From contig JAKALX010000173.1 in the NCBI GenBank assembly GCA_021823905.1, positions 1 to 7,497 of the forward strand: a DNA stretch of 7,497 nucleotides, read 5' to 3'. This document shows positions 1-5,836 of the stretch, piece by piece. The notes under the pieces were generated by a model. The model saw nothing but the letters and a program-made list of their open reading frames with translations. It ran no database searches and was not told the origin of the DNA. Each line of letters begins with the position of its first letter. The stretch's first letter is position 1. Source of the DNA: Chloroflexota bacterium (lineage in GTDB: Bacteria; Chloroflexota; Dehalococcoidia; Tepidiformales; Tepidiformaceae). Made by a program: the position numbers and the translations under genes.

Positions 1-396
1 ATTCCTTTCCGGCTGCCCACCGAAGCGGAGCGCGAGTACGCGGCGCGCGGCGGTTGCGAGGGCGACTGGCCGTGGGCCGGCTCCGAGACGGATCACCCCG
101 CGTTTGCCGTGCTGGCGGCGGCGGACCGCCCGCACGTGCCGGGACCAGAGTGCGCGAACGCGTACGGCCTCCGCTGCATGACCGAGAACGTGCACGAATG
201 GTGCCTCGACTGGTTCGACGCGGGCTACTACGCCGCCTCGCCCGCGTTCGCGCCGCCGGGGCCCGCTTCAGGGCGGCGGAGGGTGAGCCGGGGAGGCGCC
301 TGGCGTCACTCGAACAAGTTCACCCGGGTCAACGCGCGTTCGAGCCTCGACCCGTCGTTCCGGTACAGCGATTTCGGCTTCCGCGTCTACGCCTGA
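1..396 (+). CDS. SUMF1/FGE-sulfatase-domain protein, C-terminal part (5' end outside window)
   Basis: Frame 1 is open from the first base to a TGA at 394-396, giving the last 131 residues of a protein that begins upstream. Family signatures appear in the expected order. RLPTEAEREYAARGG is at residues 5-19 (usual form RLPTEAEWEYAARGG, here Arg for Trp). NAYGLRCMTENVHEWCLDW is at about 55-73 (usual NxYGLxDMxGNVWEWxxD). RVSRGGAWRH is at about 94-103, and a terminal GFRVYA completes the fold. This fold covers formylglycine-generating enzymes, EgtB-type sulfoxide synthases and many uncharacterised enzymes. After RGGAW there is no cysteine at all, so the Cys pair that binds copper in true FGE is absent and sulfatase activation is unlikely. 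Any N-terminal partner domain, such as DinB in EgtB or a kinase domain, lies outside the window. The family call is firm; the specific function is unknown. Confidence 0.88.
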   Translation: MPFRLPTEAEREYAARGGCEGDWPWAGSETDHPAFAVLAAADRPHVPGPECANAYGLRCMTENVHEWCLDWFDAGYYAASPAFAPPGPASGRRRVSRGGAWRHSNKFTRVNARSSLDPSFRYSDFGFRVYA

Positions 397-416
397 AGCG
401 CCCGCGCTTCAGGCGT
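389..416. terminator. Perfect 12-bp stem-loop between convergent genes, likely bidirectional terminator
   Basis: Bases 389-400 (acgcctgaagcg) pair perfectly with 405-416 (cgcttcaggcgt) around a 4-base loop, cccg. The left arm contains the TGA stop of the SUMF1-domain gene. The right arm ends 45 bases before the stop of the minus-strand PEBP gene. Position and symmetry suit termination in both directions. There is no T-run on either side, so it is not a canonical intrinsic terminator; it could instead be an mRNA 3'-end stabiliser. Confidence 0.6.
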
Positions 417-460
417 GCGGTCCTGTCCCCCGCTCCGGGATCGGGTTTGTGGTTCGCAGC

Positions 461-955
461 CTAGCGCTTGAAGAGCCCCATAATCGCCGCCTTGGCGAGC
501 GTATTGAAGTTCAGGTTGAAGCCGACAACCGCGGCGGGGGTGTCGGGGCCCACCGGCAGCTTCTCCTGGGAAACGGCGAAGACGGTGAAGAGGTAGCGGT
601 GCGGGTGGTCGCCGGGAGGCGGGCACGGGCCGCCATAGCCCGGCTTGCCGAAGTCGGTGCGCGTCTGGAGCGAGCCGGCGGGCAGCAGGCCGCTGTCCGG
701 GTTGCCGGCGTCGAGCGCCAGCTCCGTCATGCCTGCCGGGATGTTCACGACGAGCCAGTGCCAGAAGCCGCTCCCGGTCGGCGCGTCTGGGTCGTAGCAG
801 GTGACCGCGAAGCTCTTCGTCCCCTCGGGAACGTCTTCCCAGCGGAGGTGCGGCGAGCGGTTGCCGCCCGCGCAGCCGAAGCCAAAGTTGGCCGAGAGGA
901 TCTGGTCGGCCTGGAGGTAGTCGCCGTCCTTGAACGTGTTGCTGGTTACCTTCAT
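461..955 (-). CDS. YbhB/YbcL family PEBP (Raf kinase inhibitor-like) protein
   Basis: A complete 164-residue phosphatidylethanolamine-binding-protein fold, close to the usual bacterial YbhB/YbcL length (about 150-180). The conserved ligand-pocket motifs are present: SPHLRWEDVPEGTKSFAV at about 34-51, CYDPDAP at 53-59, FWHWLVVNIP at 64-73, and YGGPCPPPGDHPHRY at 107-121 followed by FTVFA. No signal peptide is visible, so it is probably cytoplasmic. The ATG start is set by AAGGAG seven bases upstream. The gene stands alone, divergent from the 1201-2368 pair and convergent with the SUMF1-domain gene. Bacterial members bind small anionic ligands in structures, but their physiological role is poorly defined, so no pathway is assigned. 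Confidence 0.93.
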   Translation of the reverse strand: MKVTSNTFKDGDYLQADQILSANFGFGCAGGNRSPHLRWEDVPEGTKSFAVTCYDPDAPTGSGFWHWLVVNIPAGMTELALDAGNPDSGLLPAGSLQTRTDFGKPGYGGPCPPPGDHPHRYLFTVFAVSQEKLPVGPDTPAAVVGFNLNFNTLAKAAIMGLFKR

Positions 956-962
956 CTCGTCA

Positions 963-968
963 CTCCTT
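963..968 (-). promoter_or_regulatory. Shine-Dalgarno of the PEBP gene
   Basis: Read on the minus strand, AAGGAG (plus-strand ctcctt) lies seven bases before the ATG at 953-955. This strong site fixes the start codon. Confidence 0.8.
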
Positions 969-1185
969 TACGAGCAAAGATAGTAGTCCGATTCTCGCGT
1001 GGTGCATCCTCCACCCGCTGCGGGAATTCGACGACAGGAACCTCCTCTGGCCGGCCTGCGTCGTTGGTAAAGGCCGCGGCATGGAAGAGCTGAAGTTAGA
1101 GGACTCTCATCTCCGTCCAATCTACCGGTAACGCCCCCGCCGAATAGTTGTTTCATCAACCGATGGCTGGCGGCTAGCCCGCCGC

Positions 1186-1194
1186 GGGGAGGAA
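1186..1194 (+). promoter_or_regulatory. Strong Shine-Dalgarno deciding the GTG start at 1201
   Basis: GGGGAGGAA contains the core GGAGG (1188-1192), eight bases before GTG 1201. This supports GTG rather than a downstream ATG as the start of the 84-residue protein. Confidence 0.8.
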
Positions 1195-1200
1195 GAAACA

Positions 1201-1455
1201 GTGGCAGCCTCTCGATATAGTCGGCTCAAGCTCGGTATCGTCGGCGTGGCGGCCGCCAGCATGATATTCGGCGCCGCGTACTTCCAGTCGAGCGCGGTAG
1301 CCTCCGGACCTGGCGCGCTCCAGGCGTCATCAGCGGCCAGCGCCAACAGCGACCTCGTGACGTTCTCGGCCACGAGCGGGTCGGTCCCGGCCACGGCGAA
1401 CCAGACCGCGAAGAACGTGACGACAACCCGGGCGAAGACGACGCGGGGCTCGTGA
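1201..1455 (+). CDS. Small exported or single-pass membrane protein, Ser/Thr/Ala-rich, unknown function
   Basis: An 84-residue protein with no family I recognise. A basic N-terminus (R5, R8, K10) precedes a hydrophobic stretch at about 11-28. The positive-inside rule puts the C-terminus outside the cytoplasm. SSAVA-SG at about 30-36 resembles a signal peptidase I site, so it may be a secreted peptide of about 50 residues or remain as a membrane anchor. The rest is rich in Ser, Thr, Ala and Asn with a basic end, TTTRAKTTRGS. A strong Shine-Dalgarno supports the GTG start. The gene ends one base before the GTG of the heme-b membrane protein, so the two are almost certainly co-translated. The downstream protein ends in a very similar tail (RTSRGS) on the same predicted side. 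No cysteines, heme motifs or flavinylation motif are visible. Confidence 0.75.
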   Translation: MAASRYSRLKLGIVGVAAASMIFGAAYFQSSAVASGPGALQASSAASANSDLVTFSATSGSVPATANQTAKNVTTTRAKTTRGS

Positions 1456-1456
1456 C

Positions 1457-2368
1457 GTGGGACGGAATGAGTGGACTGCACTCGGCCTGCTTGCGGCCAC
1501 GTTCCTGGGAGGGGCGGCTCTCGCCGGGCCCAGCGGCCAGTTCGCGTGGTTCATAGCGCGGGCGTCTGGCCTGGCGGCGTTTGGCGCCCTTACCGCGTCG
1601 ATGGTGCTGGGCTTGCTCGTTTCCACGAAAGTGTCGGAGCCGAGGGTTCCCCGCATCTTCAACTTCGAGATTCATAGCTTCGTTTCCGTGCTCGCGCTGA
1701 CCCTGATCGGCATCCACGGCGGCTCGCTCCTCTTCGACGCGTCGTTTCACTTCACGCCGCTGGCGCTGTTGCTGCCGTTCGCGGCGCCGTACGCGCCGAT
1801 CTGGACGGGTTTGGGCGTGATCGCGGCCTGGCTGGTTGCGGTCGTCACGGCCAGCTTCTGGGCGAAGAAGCGCATCGGCCACAGAGCCTGGCGGAAACTC
1901 CACTACGCCTCGTTCGGCGCCTACGTGCTGTCGCTCGTCCATGGGATGTCCGCTGGCAGTGACACGTCGAACGGACTCGTGTACGCCTTCTACGGCCTCT
2001 CGGTGATGCTGGTGGCAGCGCTGTTCGTGCTGCGGCTGGCGGGCCCACGAAAGTCCGTGACGCACCGGCCAGCCGCATCGCCGGCCGCCAGTGCCGTGCG
2101 TCCGCAGGTATCCGCCATCGCCCCTCGACGCGAAGTTCGGCCGGCGAGCGCTCGCAACGCGTCGCGGCTGGCAGACCAGTCGCGCGGCCGGCAGCGGATG
2201 GCCGGCACGGGGCCGAATCGATTCCTGGCGGTGGTCGCTGGTGCTGTTGCAGCTGGTGGCATCGTGGCGGCGGTCTTGCTCTCTGGCCCGAATGTCTCGG
2301 CGACGGTCGCGAACGTCGGCTCCAGCCTTGCCCAGATTGCACCGTCGCGGACGAGCCGCGGCTCGTAG
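1457..2368 (+). CDS. Ferric reductase-like (YedZ/MsrQ-fold) heme-b membrane protein with extra C-terminal helix
   Basis: 303 residues. Six helices are visible at about 8-24, 28-54, 70-92, 113-135, 149-165 and 173-196, followed by an Arg/Ala/Pro-rich segment (197-253) and a seventh helix (255-277). Basic loops at 58-66, 137-147 and 194-204 all fall on the cytoplasmic side. H73/H87 in helix 3 and H149/H162 in helix 5 form the paired heme ligands typical of ferric reductase-like transmembrane domains. No FAD- or NAD(P)H-binding domain follows, so electrons must come from a partner or a quinol, as in MsrQ. The protein ends outside the membrane in SRTSRGS. The GTG start is one base after the upstream stop; the ribosome site is weak, suggesting translational coupling. 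The gene converges on menE. Fold and heme binding are well supported; the electron donor and acceptor are unknown. Confidence 0.85.
   Translation: MGRNEWTALGLLAATFLGGAALAGPSGQFAWFIARASGLAAFGALTASMVLGLLVSTKVSEPRVPRIFNFEIHSFVSVLALTLIGIHGGSLLFDASFHFTPLALLLPFAAPYAPIWTGLGVIAAWLVAVVTASFWAKKRIGHRAWRKLHYASFGAYVLSLVHGMSAGSDTSNGLVYAFYGLSVMLVAALFVLRLAGPRKSVTHRPAASPAASAVRPQVSAIAPRREVRPASARNASRLADQSRGRQRMAGTGPNRFLAVVAGAVAAGGIVAAVLLSGPNVSATVANVGSSLAQIAPSRTSRGS
2351..2366. repeat. Perfect 16-bp palindrome at the 3' end of the heme-b membrane gene
   Basis: Bases 2351-2366 read acgagccgcggctcgt on both strands. They cover the codons for the terminal Ser-Arg-Gly-Ser and the first base of the stop. The palindrome abuts the 2365-2384 inverted repeat. 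The two structures share two bases, so they could compete or fold in succession as part of a convergent terminator. Confidence 0.6.
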
Positions 2369-2384
2369 CTGCGAGACCAGCTAC
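2365..2384. terminator. Stem-loop across the convergent stops of the heme-b gene and menE
   Basis: gtagctg (2365-2371) pairs with cagctac (2378-2384) around the 6-base loop cgagac. The left arm contains the plus-strand TAG (2366-2368) and the right arm the minus-strand TAG of menE (2381-2383), so one hairpin covers both stops. No T-run is present. A bidirectional terminator is likely from position, but the 7-bp stem is modest. Confidence 0.45.
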
Positions 2385-3826
2385 TCGAACTGCTCGCGAA
2401 CGAGGCGCCGCTGGATCTTCCCGCTGGCGGTCCTCGGAAGCGAGTCGACGCGCCGGATGAGACGGGGAACCTTGTAGCCGGCGAGCCGCCCGCGCAGGAA
2501 CGCTTCGAGGTCCGTGCCCTCAGTTGGCCCACTCCAGACGACGGCGGCGGCAACCACCTGGCCCCAGCGCGGGTCGGCGACGCCGAAGACAGCGGCTTCG
2601 AGCACGCTGGGGAAGGCGAGGAGCGCGGCTTCGACCTCCGCGGGATAGACGTTCTCGCCGCCGGAGACGATCAGGTCGTCGCGGCGATCGAGGACGTAGA
2701 GGAAGCCGTCGTCGTCCAGGCGGCCAACGTCGCCGGTGTGAAGCCAGCCGTCCTGGATCGCCGCGGCCGTGGCCTCGGGATTGCGGAAGTAGCCGGGCGT
2801 GATCGTCGGGCCGCTCACCAGGATCTCGCCGGGTTCGCCTGCCGGGGCGTCGATCCGCAGGCTTGTCGTGACGAGTGGCTTGCCGGCGGAACCAACGTGA
2901 GCGCGAGCGTCTCCGGGCGAGAGGGTGGCGACCTGGCTGGCCGCCTCGGTGAGCCCGTACGTCTGGATGACGGGGAAGCCGCGCGCGAGGGCGCGATCGA
3001 GGAGCTCGGGAGTGACCGGGCCGCCGCCGACGAGGACGACGCGCAGGGCCGGTGGCGAGGGCCGCTCGTCAGCGTCGAGCAGACGCTGCAGCATCGTCGG
3101 GACGACCGAGATATGGCTGATGGGCGACTCGTGGAGCGCGCGCACGACTTCGCGTTCGTCGAAGCCGGGATGGAGGACCATCGTCGTTCCGTAAATCGCG
3201 CTGCGCAGGACGATCGAAAGACCGCCGACGTGGAAGAGCGGCATGCAGGCGAGCCACTGGTCAGCCGGTGTCACCCCAAGGTTGAAGGCGGAGCCAGCCG
3301 CGCTGGCGGCAAAGTTCCCGAAGGTCAGGACGGCGCCCTTGGGACGGCCCGTCGTGCCGGACGTGTAGATGATGCTGTGCGCGTCGTCGAGGGCGTGACG
3401 ATCAACCGGCTGGACGCAGGTAGCTGGCGGCAACGGCAGAGTCAGCGGCGACTCACAGCCGGCGATTGCCGCCGCCTCGATCGCCGCTGTGCGGGTTGCC
3501 TCGTGGCAGAGGAGCAGCCGGACGCCGGCGTCTCGCAGTTGGAAGGCGAGCTCATCGGGGGTGAGGCGGCAGTTGAGGAGGACGAGCGTCGCTCCTGCTC
3601 GCGGAACCGCGTGCGCCGCCTCGACCAGCTCGAGGGAATTCGTGCAGAGCACGGCGACGCGGTCGCCGGGGCGGATCCCGGCTTGTTGTAGGGCGCCGGC
3701 GAGGCCGAGAACGCGGGTGTTCAGCTCGCCGTACGTCAGCGTGAGGTCGCCGGCAACGACGGCGGGGTGCGCCGGGAGCACGGAAGCGCGGTGTGCCAGC
3801 CAGTCGGGGATGAGATCGTTCGGCAA
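2381..3826 (-). CDS. menE: o-Succinylbenzoate-CoA ligase (MenE)
   Basis: Activates o-succinylbenzoate with ATP and CoA, via an acyl-adenylate, to give the substrate of MenB; cytoplasmic. The 481 residues match the usual MenE length. ANL-superfamily motifs occur in order: P-loop YTSGTTGRPKGA at 154-165, PLFHVGG at 196-202, TYGLTE at 289-294, WLHTGD at 361-366, the hinge region LDRRDD at 379-384, GGENVYPAEVE at 389-399, and PRTASGKIQRR at 464-474 with catalytic Lys470. The start codon is TTG at 3824-3826, one base after the menC stop, with GGGGAG nine bases upstream and no nearby in-frame ATG. It is the last gene of the operon and ends 12 bases from the convergent heme-b gene. Motifs alone do not separate MenE from other acyl-CoA ligases; the men context does. 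Confidence 0.94.
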   Translation of the reverse strand: MPNDLIPDWLAHRASVLPAHPAVVAGDLTLTYGELNTRVLGLAGALQQAGIRPGDRVAVLCTNSLELVEAAHAVPRAGATLVLLNCRLTPDELAFQLRDAGVRLLLCHEATRTAAIEAAAIAGCESPLTLPLPPATCVQPVDRHALDDAHSIIYTSGTTGRPKGAVLTFGNFAASAAGSAFNLGVTPADQWLACMPLFHVGGLSIVLRSAIYGTTMVLHPGFDEREVVRALHESPISHISVVPTMLQRLLDADERPSPPALRVVLVGGGPVTPELLDRALARGFPVIQTYGLTEAASQVATLSPGDARAHVGSAGKPLVTTSLRIDAPAGEPGEILVSGPTITPGYFRNPEATAAAIQDGWLHTGDVGRLDDDGFLYVLDRRDDLIVSGGENVYPAEVEAALLAFPSVLEAAVFGVADPRWGQVVAAAVVWSGPTEGTDLEAFLRGRLAGYKVPRLIRRVDSLPRTASGKIQRRLVREQFE

Positions 3827-3827
3827 C

Positions 3828-5012
3828 TCAAATTTCTCCCCGTGGGCCGGAGGCGTAGCGGCTCAGCGCTCGTTCGTCGAGGCGCACGCCGAGGCCCGCG
3901 TGAGCGGTAAGCCGCAGGCAGCCGCGACTGACGCGAGGGATGCCAGCAACGAGGTCGTCTGCGAGCAGGGCCAGGGTCGCCAGGCCGCACGCTAGCGGCG
4001 GCTGCCCGGCGAGGGCCGCGAGGTGCATCGCCGCCGCGGTTCCTGCCCCTGTGTCGAACATCGTGGTGACAATCACCGGGAGGCCGGCTTCACGGGCGAG
4101 CGCGGTCATTGCAGCGGCTTCGCGGAGGCCCGATGCCATCGGCTTGATCACAACGGCGTCGGCCGCTCCGGCGTCGATGATGGCCTGGAGATCCTCGACC
4201 GTGCGGCACGATTCGTCGGCCGCAATCGGGATGGGCGAGGCGCGACGAACGGCCGCGAGCGTCGCGATGGCGCTCGGGCCGGCTGCCGGCGTCGGTTGCT
4301 CGCAGAGCGCCACGCCGAACACGGCGAACCGGGGAAGCAGGTCGCGGGCCTGCGCCTGGGTCCAGGCGCCGTTCGCGTCGATCCGCAGGGTGACATTGGG
4401 GCCAGCGGCTGCGCGGACGGCGGCGACACGCTGGACGTCCGCGTCGTCGCCGAGGCCGGCCTTGATCTTGAGCGTGCCGAAGCCCGCACGGACGAGCCTC
4501 GCGGCCTCGAACGCCGCGGCCGCCGGCTCCGACGCGTCGATCGTGGCGTTGACGGGGATGCGGTCCGCAACCGCTTCTGCAGGAAGACCCGCCTGATCGG
4601 CCAGCCATGCCGCGAGCGGGACGCCGGCAGCCTGCGCCGCGAGGCCGGCAAGCGCGGTTTCGACCCCACAGCGCGCCGCAGCCGCCGAGCCGCGGGAGAT
4701 GCCAGGCAGCGCCCTGTCGCGTTCGCACGCCTCCATGGGCGAAAGGCTGGCGATGCTGACTGCCAGCGTTGCGAGCGCGCTGGCAGTTTCAAGCACACTC
4801 CCGCCGTTGTAATGCGGAAGGGGCGACGCCTCGCCGAGCCCGACGAGACCAGAGTCCGTTTCGATCCCGACGATCAGGCCCTCGCGCGCTTCGATCGTCC
4901 CACCGGACGTCACGAATGGCGCCCGGAACGGCACGCGGAACGGCTGCCACCAGGTGCACCGGATGCGAGCGGCGGCTTCAGCCGGAGTCGCGGCCGCCCG
5001 CGCCTGGCTCAT
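3828..5012 (-). CDS. menC: o-Succinylbenzoate synthase (MenC), enolase superfamily
   Basis: Dehydrates SHCHC to o-succinylbenzoate. The 394 residues are counted from the ATG at 5010-5012, whose ATGA overlaps the menB stop by four bases. The open frame extends further upstream, but that part lies over menB and is not taken as coding. The N-terminal capping domain (about 18-140) includes VPFRAPFVTSGG and EASPLPHYNGGS. The barrel carries the muconate-lactonizing-subgroup residues: LKIKAG with K182 and catalytic K184, metal ligands D212 (RIDANGAW), E238 (CEQP) and D266 (AADES), and the second catalytic lysine K290 (VVIKPM). The length fits the roughly 370-residue OSBS/N-acylamino-acid-racemase branch better than the shorter E. 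coli type, with a short N-terminal extension. A dipeptide epimerase would share these motifs; position between menB and menE decides for MenC. A promiscuous racemase activity is possible. Confidence 0.92.
   Translation of the reverse strand: MSQARAAATPAEAAARIRCTWWQPFRVPFRAPFVTSGGTIEAREGLIVGIETDSGLVGLGEASPLPHYNGGSVLETASALATLAVSIASLSPMEACERDRALPGISRGSAAAARCGVETALAGLAAQAAGVPLAAWLADQAGLPAEAVADRIPVNATIDASEPAAAAFEAARLVRAGFGTLKIKAGLGDDADVQRVAAVRAAAGPNVTLRIDANGAWTQAQARDLLPRFAVFGVALCEQPTPAAGPSAIATLAAVRRASPIPIAADESCRTVEDLQAIIDAGAADAVVIKPMASGLREAAAMTALAREAGLPVIVTTMFDTGAGTAAAMHLAALAGQPPLACGLATLALLADDLVAGIPRVSRGCLRLTAHAGLGVRLDERALSRYASGPRGEI
3836..3841 (-). promoter_or_regulatory. Shine-Dalgarno supporting the TTG start of menE
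   Basis: Minus-strand GGGGAG (plus-strand ctcccc) lies inside the last codons of menC, nine bases before the TTG at 3824-3826. It supports this rare start and implies coupling to menC translation. Confidence 0.65.
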
Positions 5013-5836
5013 GGGCGCCGCGGGAACGCCTTGAGGTCGGAGTAACGCGGCTCGCGCTTCTCCAGGAAGGCGTCGCGGCCCTCGTTCCCCTCGTCGCTCA
5101 TGTAGAAGAGCATGTTCGCGTTGTGGGCCAGCTCGGTGATGCCGGCCATGCCGTCGAGCTCGGCGTTGAAGGACGACTTCAGGAGGCGTATCGCGAGCGG
5201 GCTCGTGCGAAGGATCTCCTTCGCCCACTGGACGCCTTCGTCCTCGAGGCGGTCGGCCGGCACGACCTTGTTGACGAGGCCCATGTCGAGCGCTTCTTTC
5301 GCGTCGTACTGGCGGCAGAGGTACCAGATTTCGCGGGCCTTCTTCTGCCCGACGATGCGCGCGAGCTGGATCGAGCCGAAGCCGCCGTCGAAGCTGCCGA
5401 CCTTCGGGCCGGTCTGGCCAAAGCGCGCGTTCTCGGCGGCGATGGTGAGGTCACAGATGATGTGAAGCACATGCCCGCCGCCGATCGCGTAGCCGGCGAC
5501 GAGTGCGATCACAGGCTTCGGAATGGAACGAATCAATTTGTGAAGATCGGTGACGTTCAGGCGCGGGACGGAGTCGGCGCCGACGTAGCCGCCGTGGCCG
5601 CGGACGCGCTGGTCGCCGCCCGAGCAGAAGGCGCGGCCTCCTTCGCCGGTGAAGAGGATGACGCCAACCTCGGAGTCTTCCCGGGCGCGCGAGAAGGCGT
5701 CGATGAGCTCGAACGTGGTCTCCGGCCGGAAGGCGTTGTGGACCTCCGGGCGATTGATGCTGATCCGGGCGATGCCTTCAGCCTTCTGGTAGAGAATGTC
5801 GTTGTACTCATGGGCGGTCTGCCAGGCGATGCTCAT
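5009..5836 (-). CDS. menB: 1,4-Dihydroxy-2-naphthoyl-CoA synthase (MenB), type I
   Basis: Cyclises o-succinylbenzoyl-CoA to 1,4-dihydroxy-2-naphthoyl-CoA (crotonase superfamily). The 275 residues are typical. Motifs: NRPEVHNAFRPET at 28-40, oxyanion-hole CSGGDQRVRG at 71-80, AGYAIGGGHVLHIICDLTIA at 114-133, QTGPKVGSFDGGFGS at 141-155, and the C-terminal YMSDEGNEGRDAFLEKREP with Tyr245, which likely matches the active-site tyrosine reached from a neighbouring subunit. Gly147 in KVGSFD is the residue found in type I, bicarbonate-dependent MenB; type II enzymes have Asp there. The ATG at 5834-5836 overlaps the menH stop by four bases (ATGA). AGGAG seven bases upstream makes this one of the strongest ribosome sites in the operon. 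Confidence 0.97.
   Translation of the reverse strand: MSIAWQTAHEYNDILYQKAEGIARISINRPEVHNAFRPETTFELIDAFSRAREDSEVGVILFTGEGGRAFCSGGDQRVRGHGGYVGADSVPRLNVTDLHKLIRSIPKPVIALVAGYAIGGGHVLHIICDLTIAAENARFGQTGPKVGSFDGGFGSIQLARIVGQKKAREIWYLCRQYDAKEALDMGLVNKVVPADRLEDEGVQWAKEILRTSPLAIRLLKSSFNAELDGMAGITELAHNANMLFYMSDEGNEGRDAFLEKREPRYSDLKAFPRRP

Larger units (their letters stand above)
956..1200. promoter_or_regulatory. Divergent intergenic region with promoters for both flanking genes
   Basis: These 245 bases separate the minus-strand PEBP gene from the plus-strand 84-residue gene, so both promoters should lie here. On the minus strand TACTAT (plus-strand 980-985) could be a -10 box, which would leave a leader of about 18 bases; no convincing -35 is seen. 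On the plus strand TTGTTT at 1148-1153 could be a -35, with a poor -10 (CGGCTA or GGCTAG) 17 to 18 bases downstream, around 1171-1177. A short palindrome ggctagcc lies at 1172-1179. The region is AT-richer in places than its surroundings. No RNA gene or riboswitch was recognised. The promoter boxes are weak guesses; the regulatory role rests on the gene arrangement. Confidence 0.45.

Noticed and set aside
968..1159. Small minus-strand open frame (63 codons) between the PEBP gene and the 84-residue gene
   Set aside because: No clear ribosome site or motif; it lies in the divergent promoter region and looks random.
1250..1455. 84-residue protein as an FMN-binding, ApbE-flavinylated partner of the heme-b protein
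   Set aside because: Such partners are common next to heme membrane proteins of this fold, but the flavinylation motif (Ser/Thr-Gly-Ala-Ser/Thr) and the FMN-binding domain are absent and the protein is too short.
1226..2065. Minus-strand open frame (279 codons) opposite the heme-b membrane gene
   Set aside because: Highly Arg/Gln-rich translation with no domain; the plus strand encodes clear transmembrane helices and heme ligands.
2738..3691. Plus-strand open frame (317 codons) opposite menE
   Set aside because: Low-complexity charged composition without motifs; menE on the other strand is fully supported.
4023..5045. Long plus-strand open frame (340 codons) opposite menC
   Set aside because: Arg/Gly/Ala-rich composition with no motif; it is the antisense shadow of a GC-rich gene whose own frame has complete enolase motifs.
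5013..5228. Upstream 72-codon extension of menC
   Set aside because: It overlaps the C-terminal coding part of menB, is Arg-rich and unlike any enolase N-terminus; the ATG at 5010-5012 gives a normal MenC start coupled to menB.
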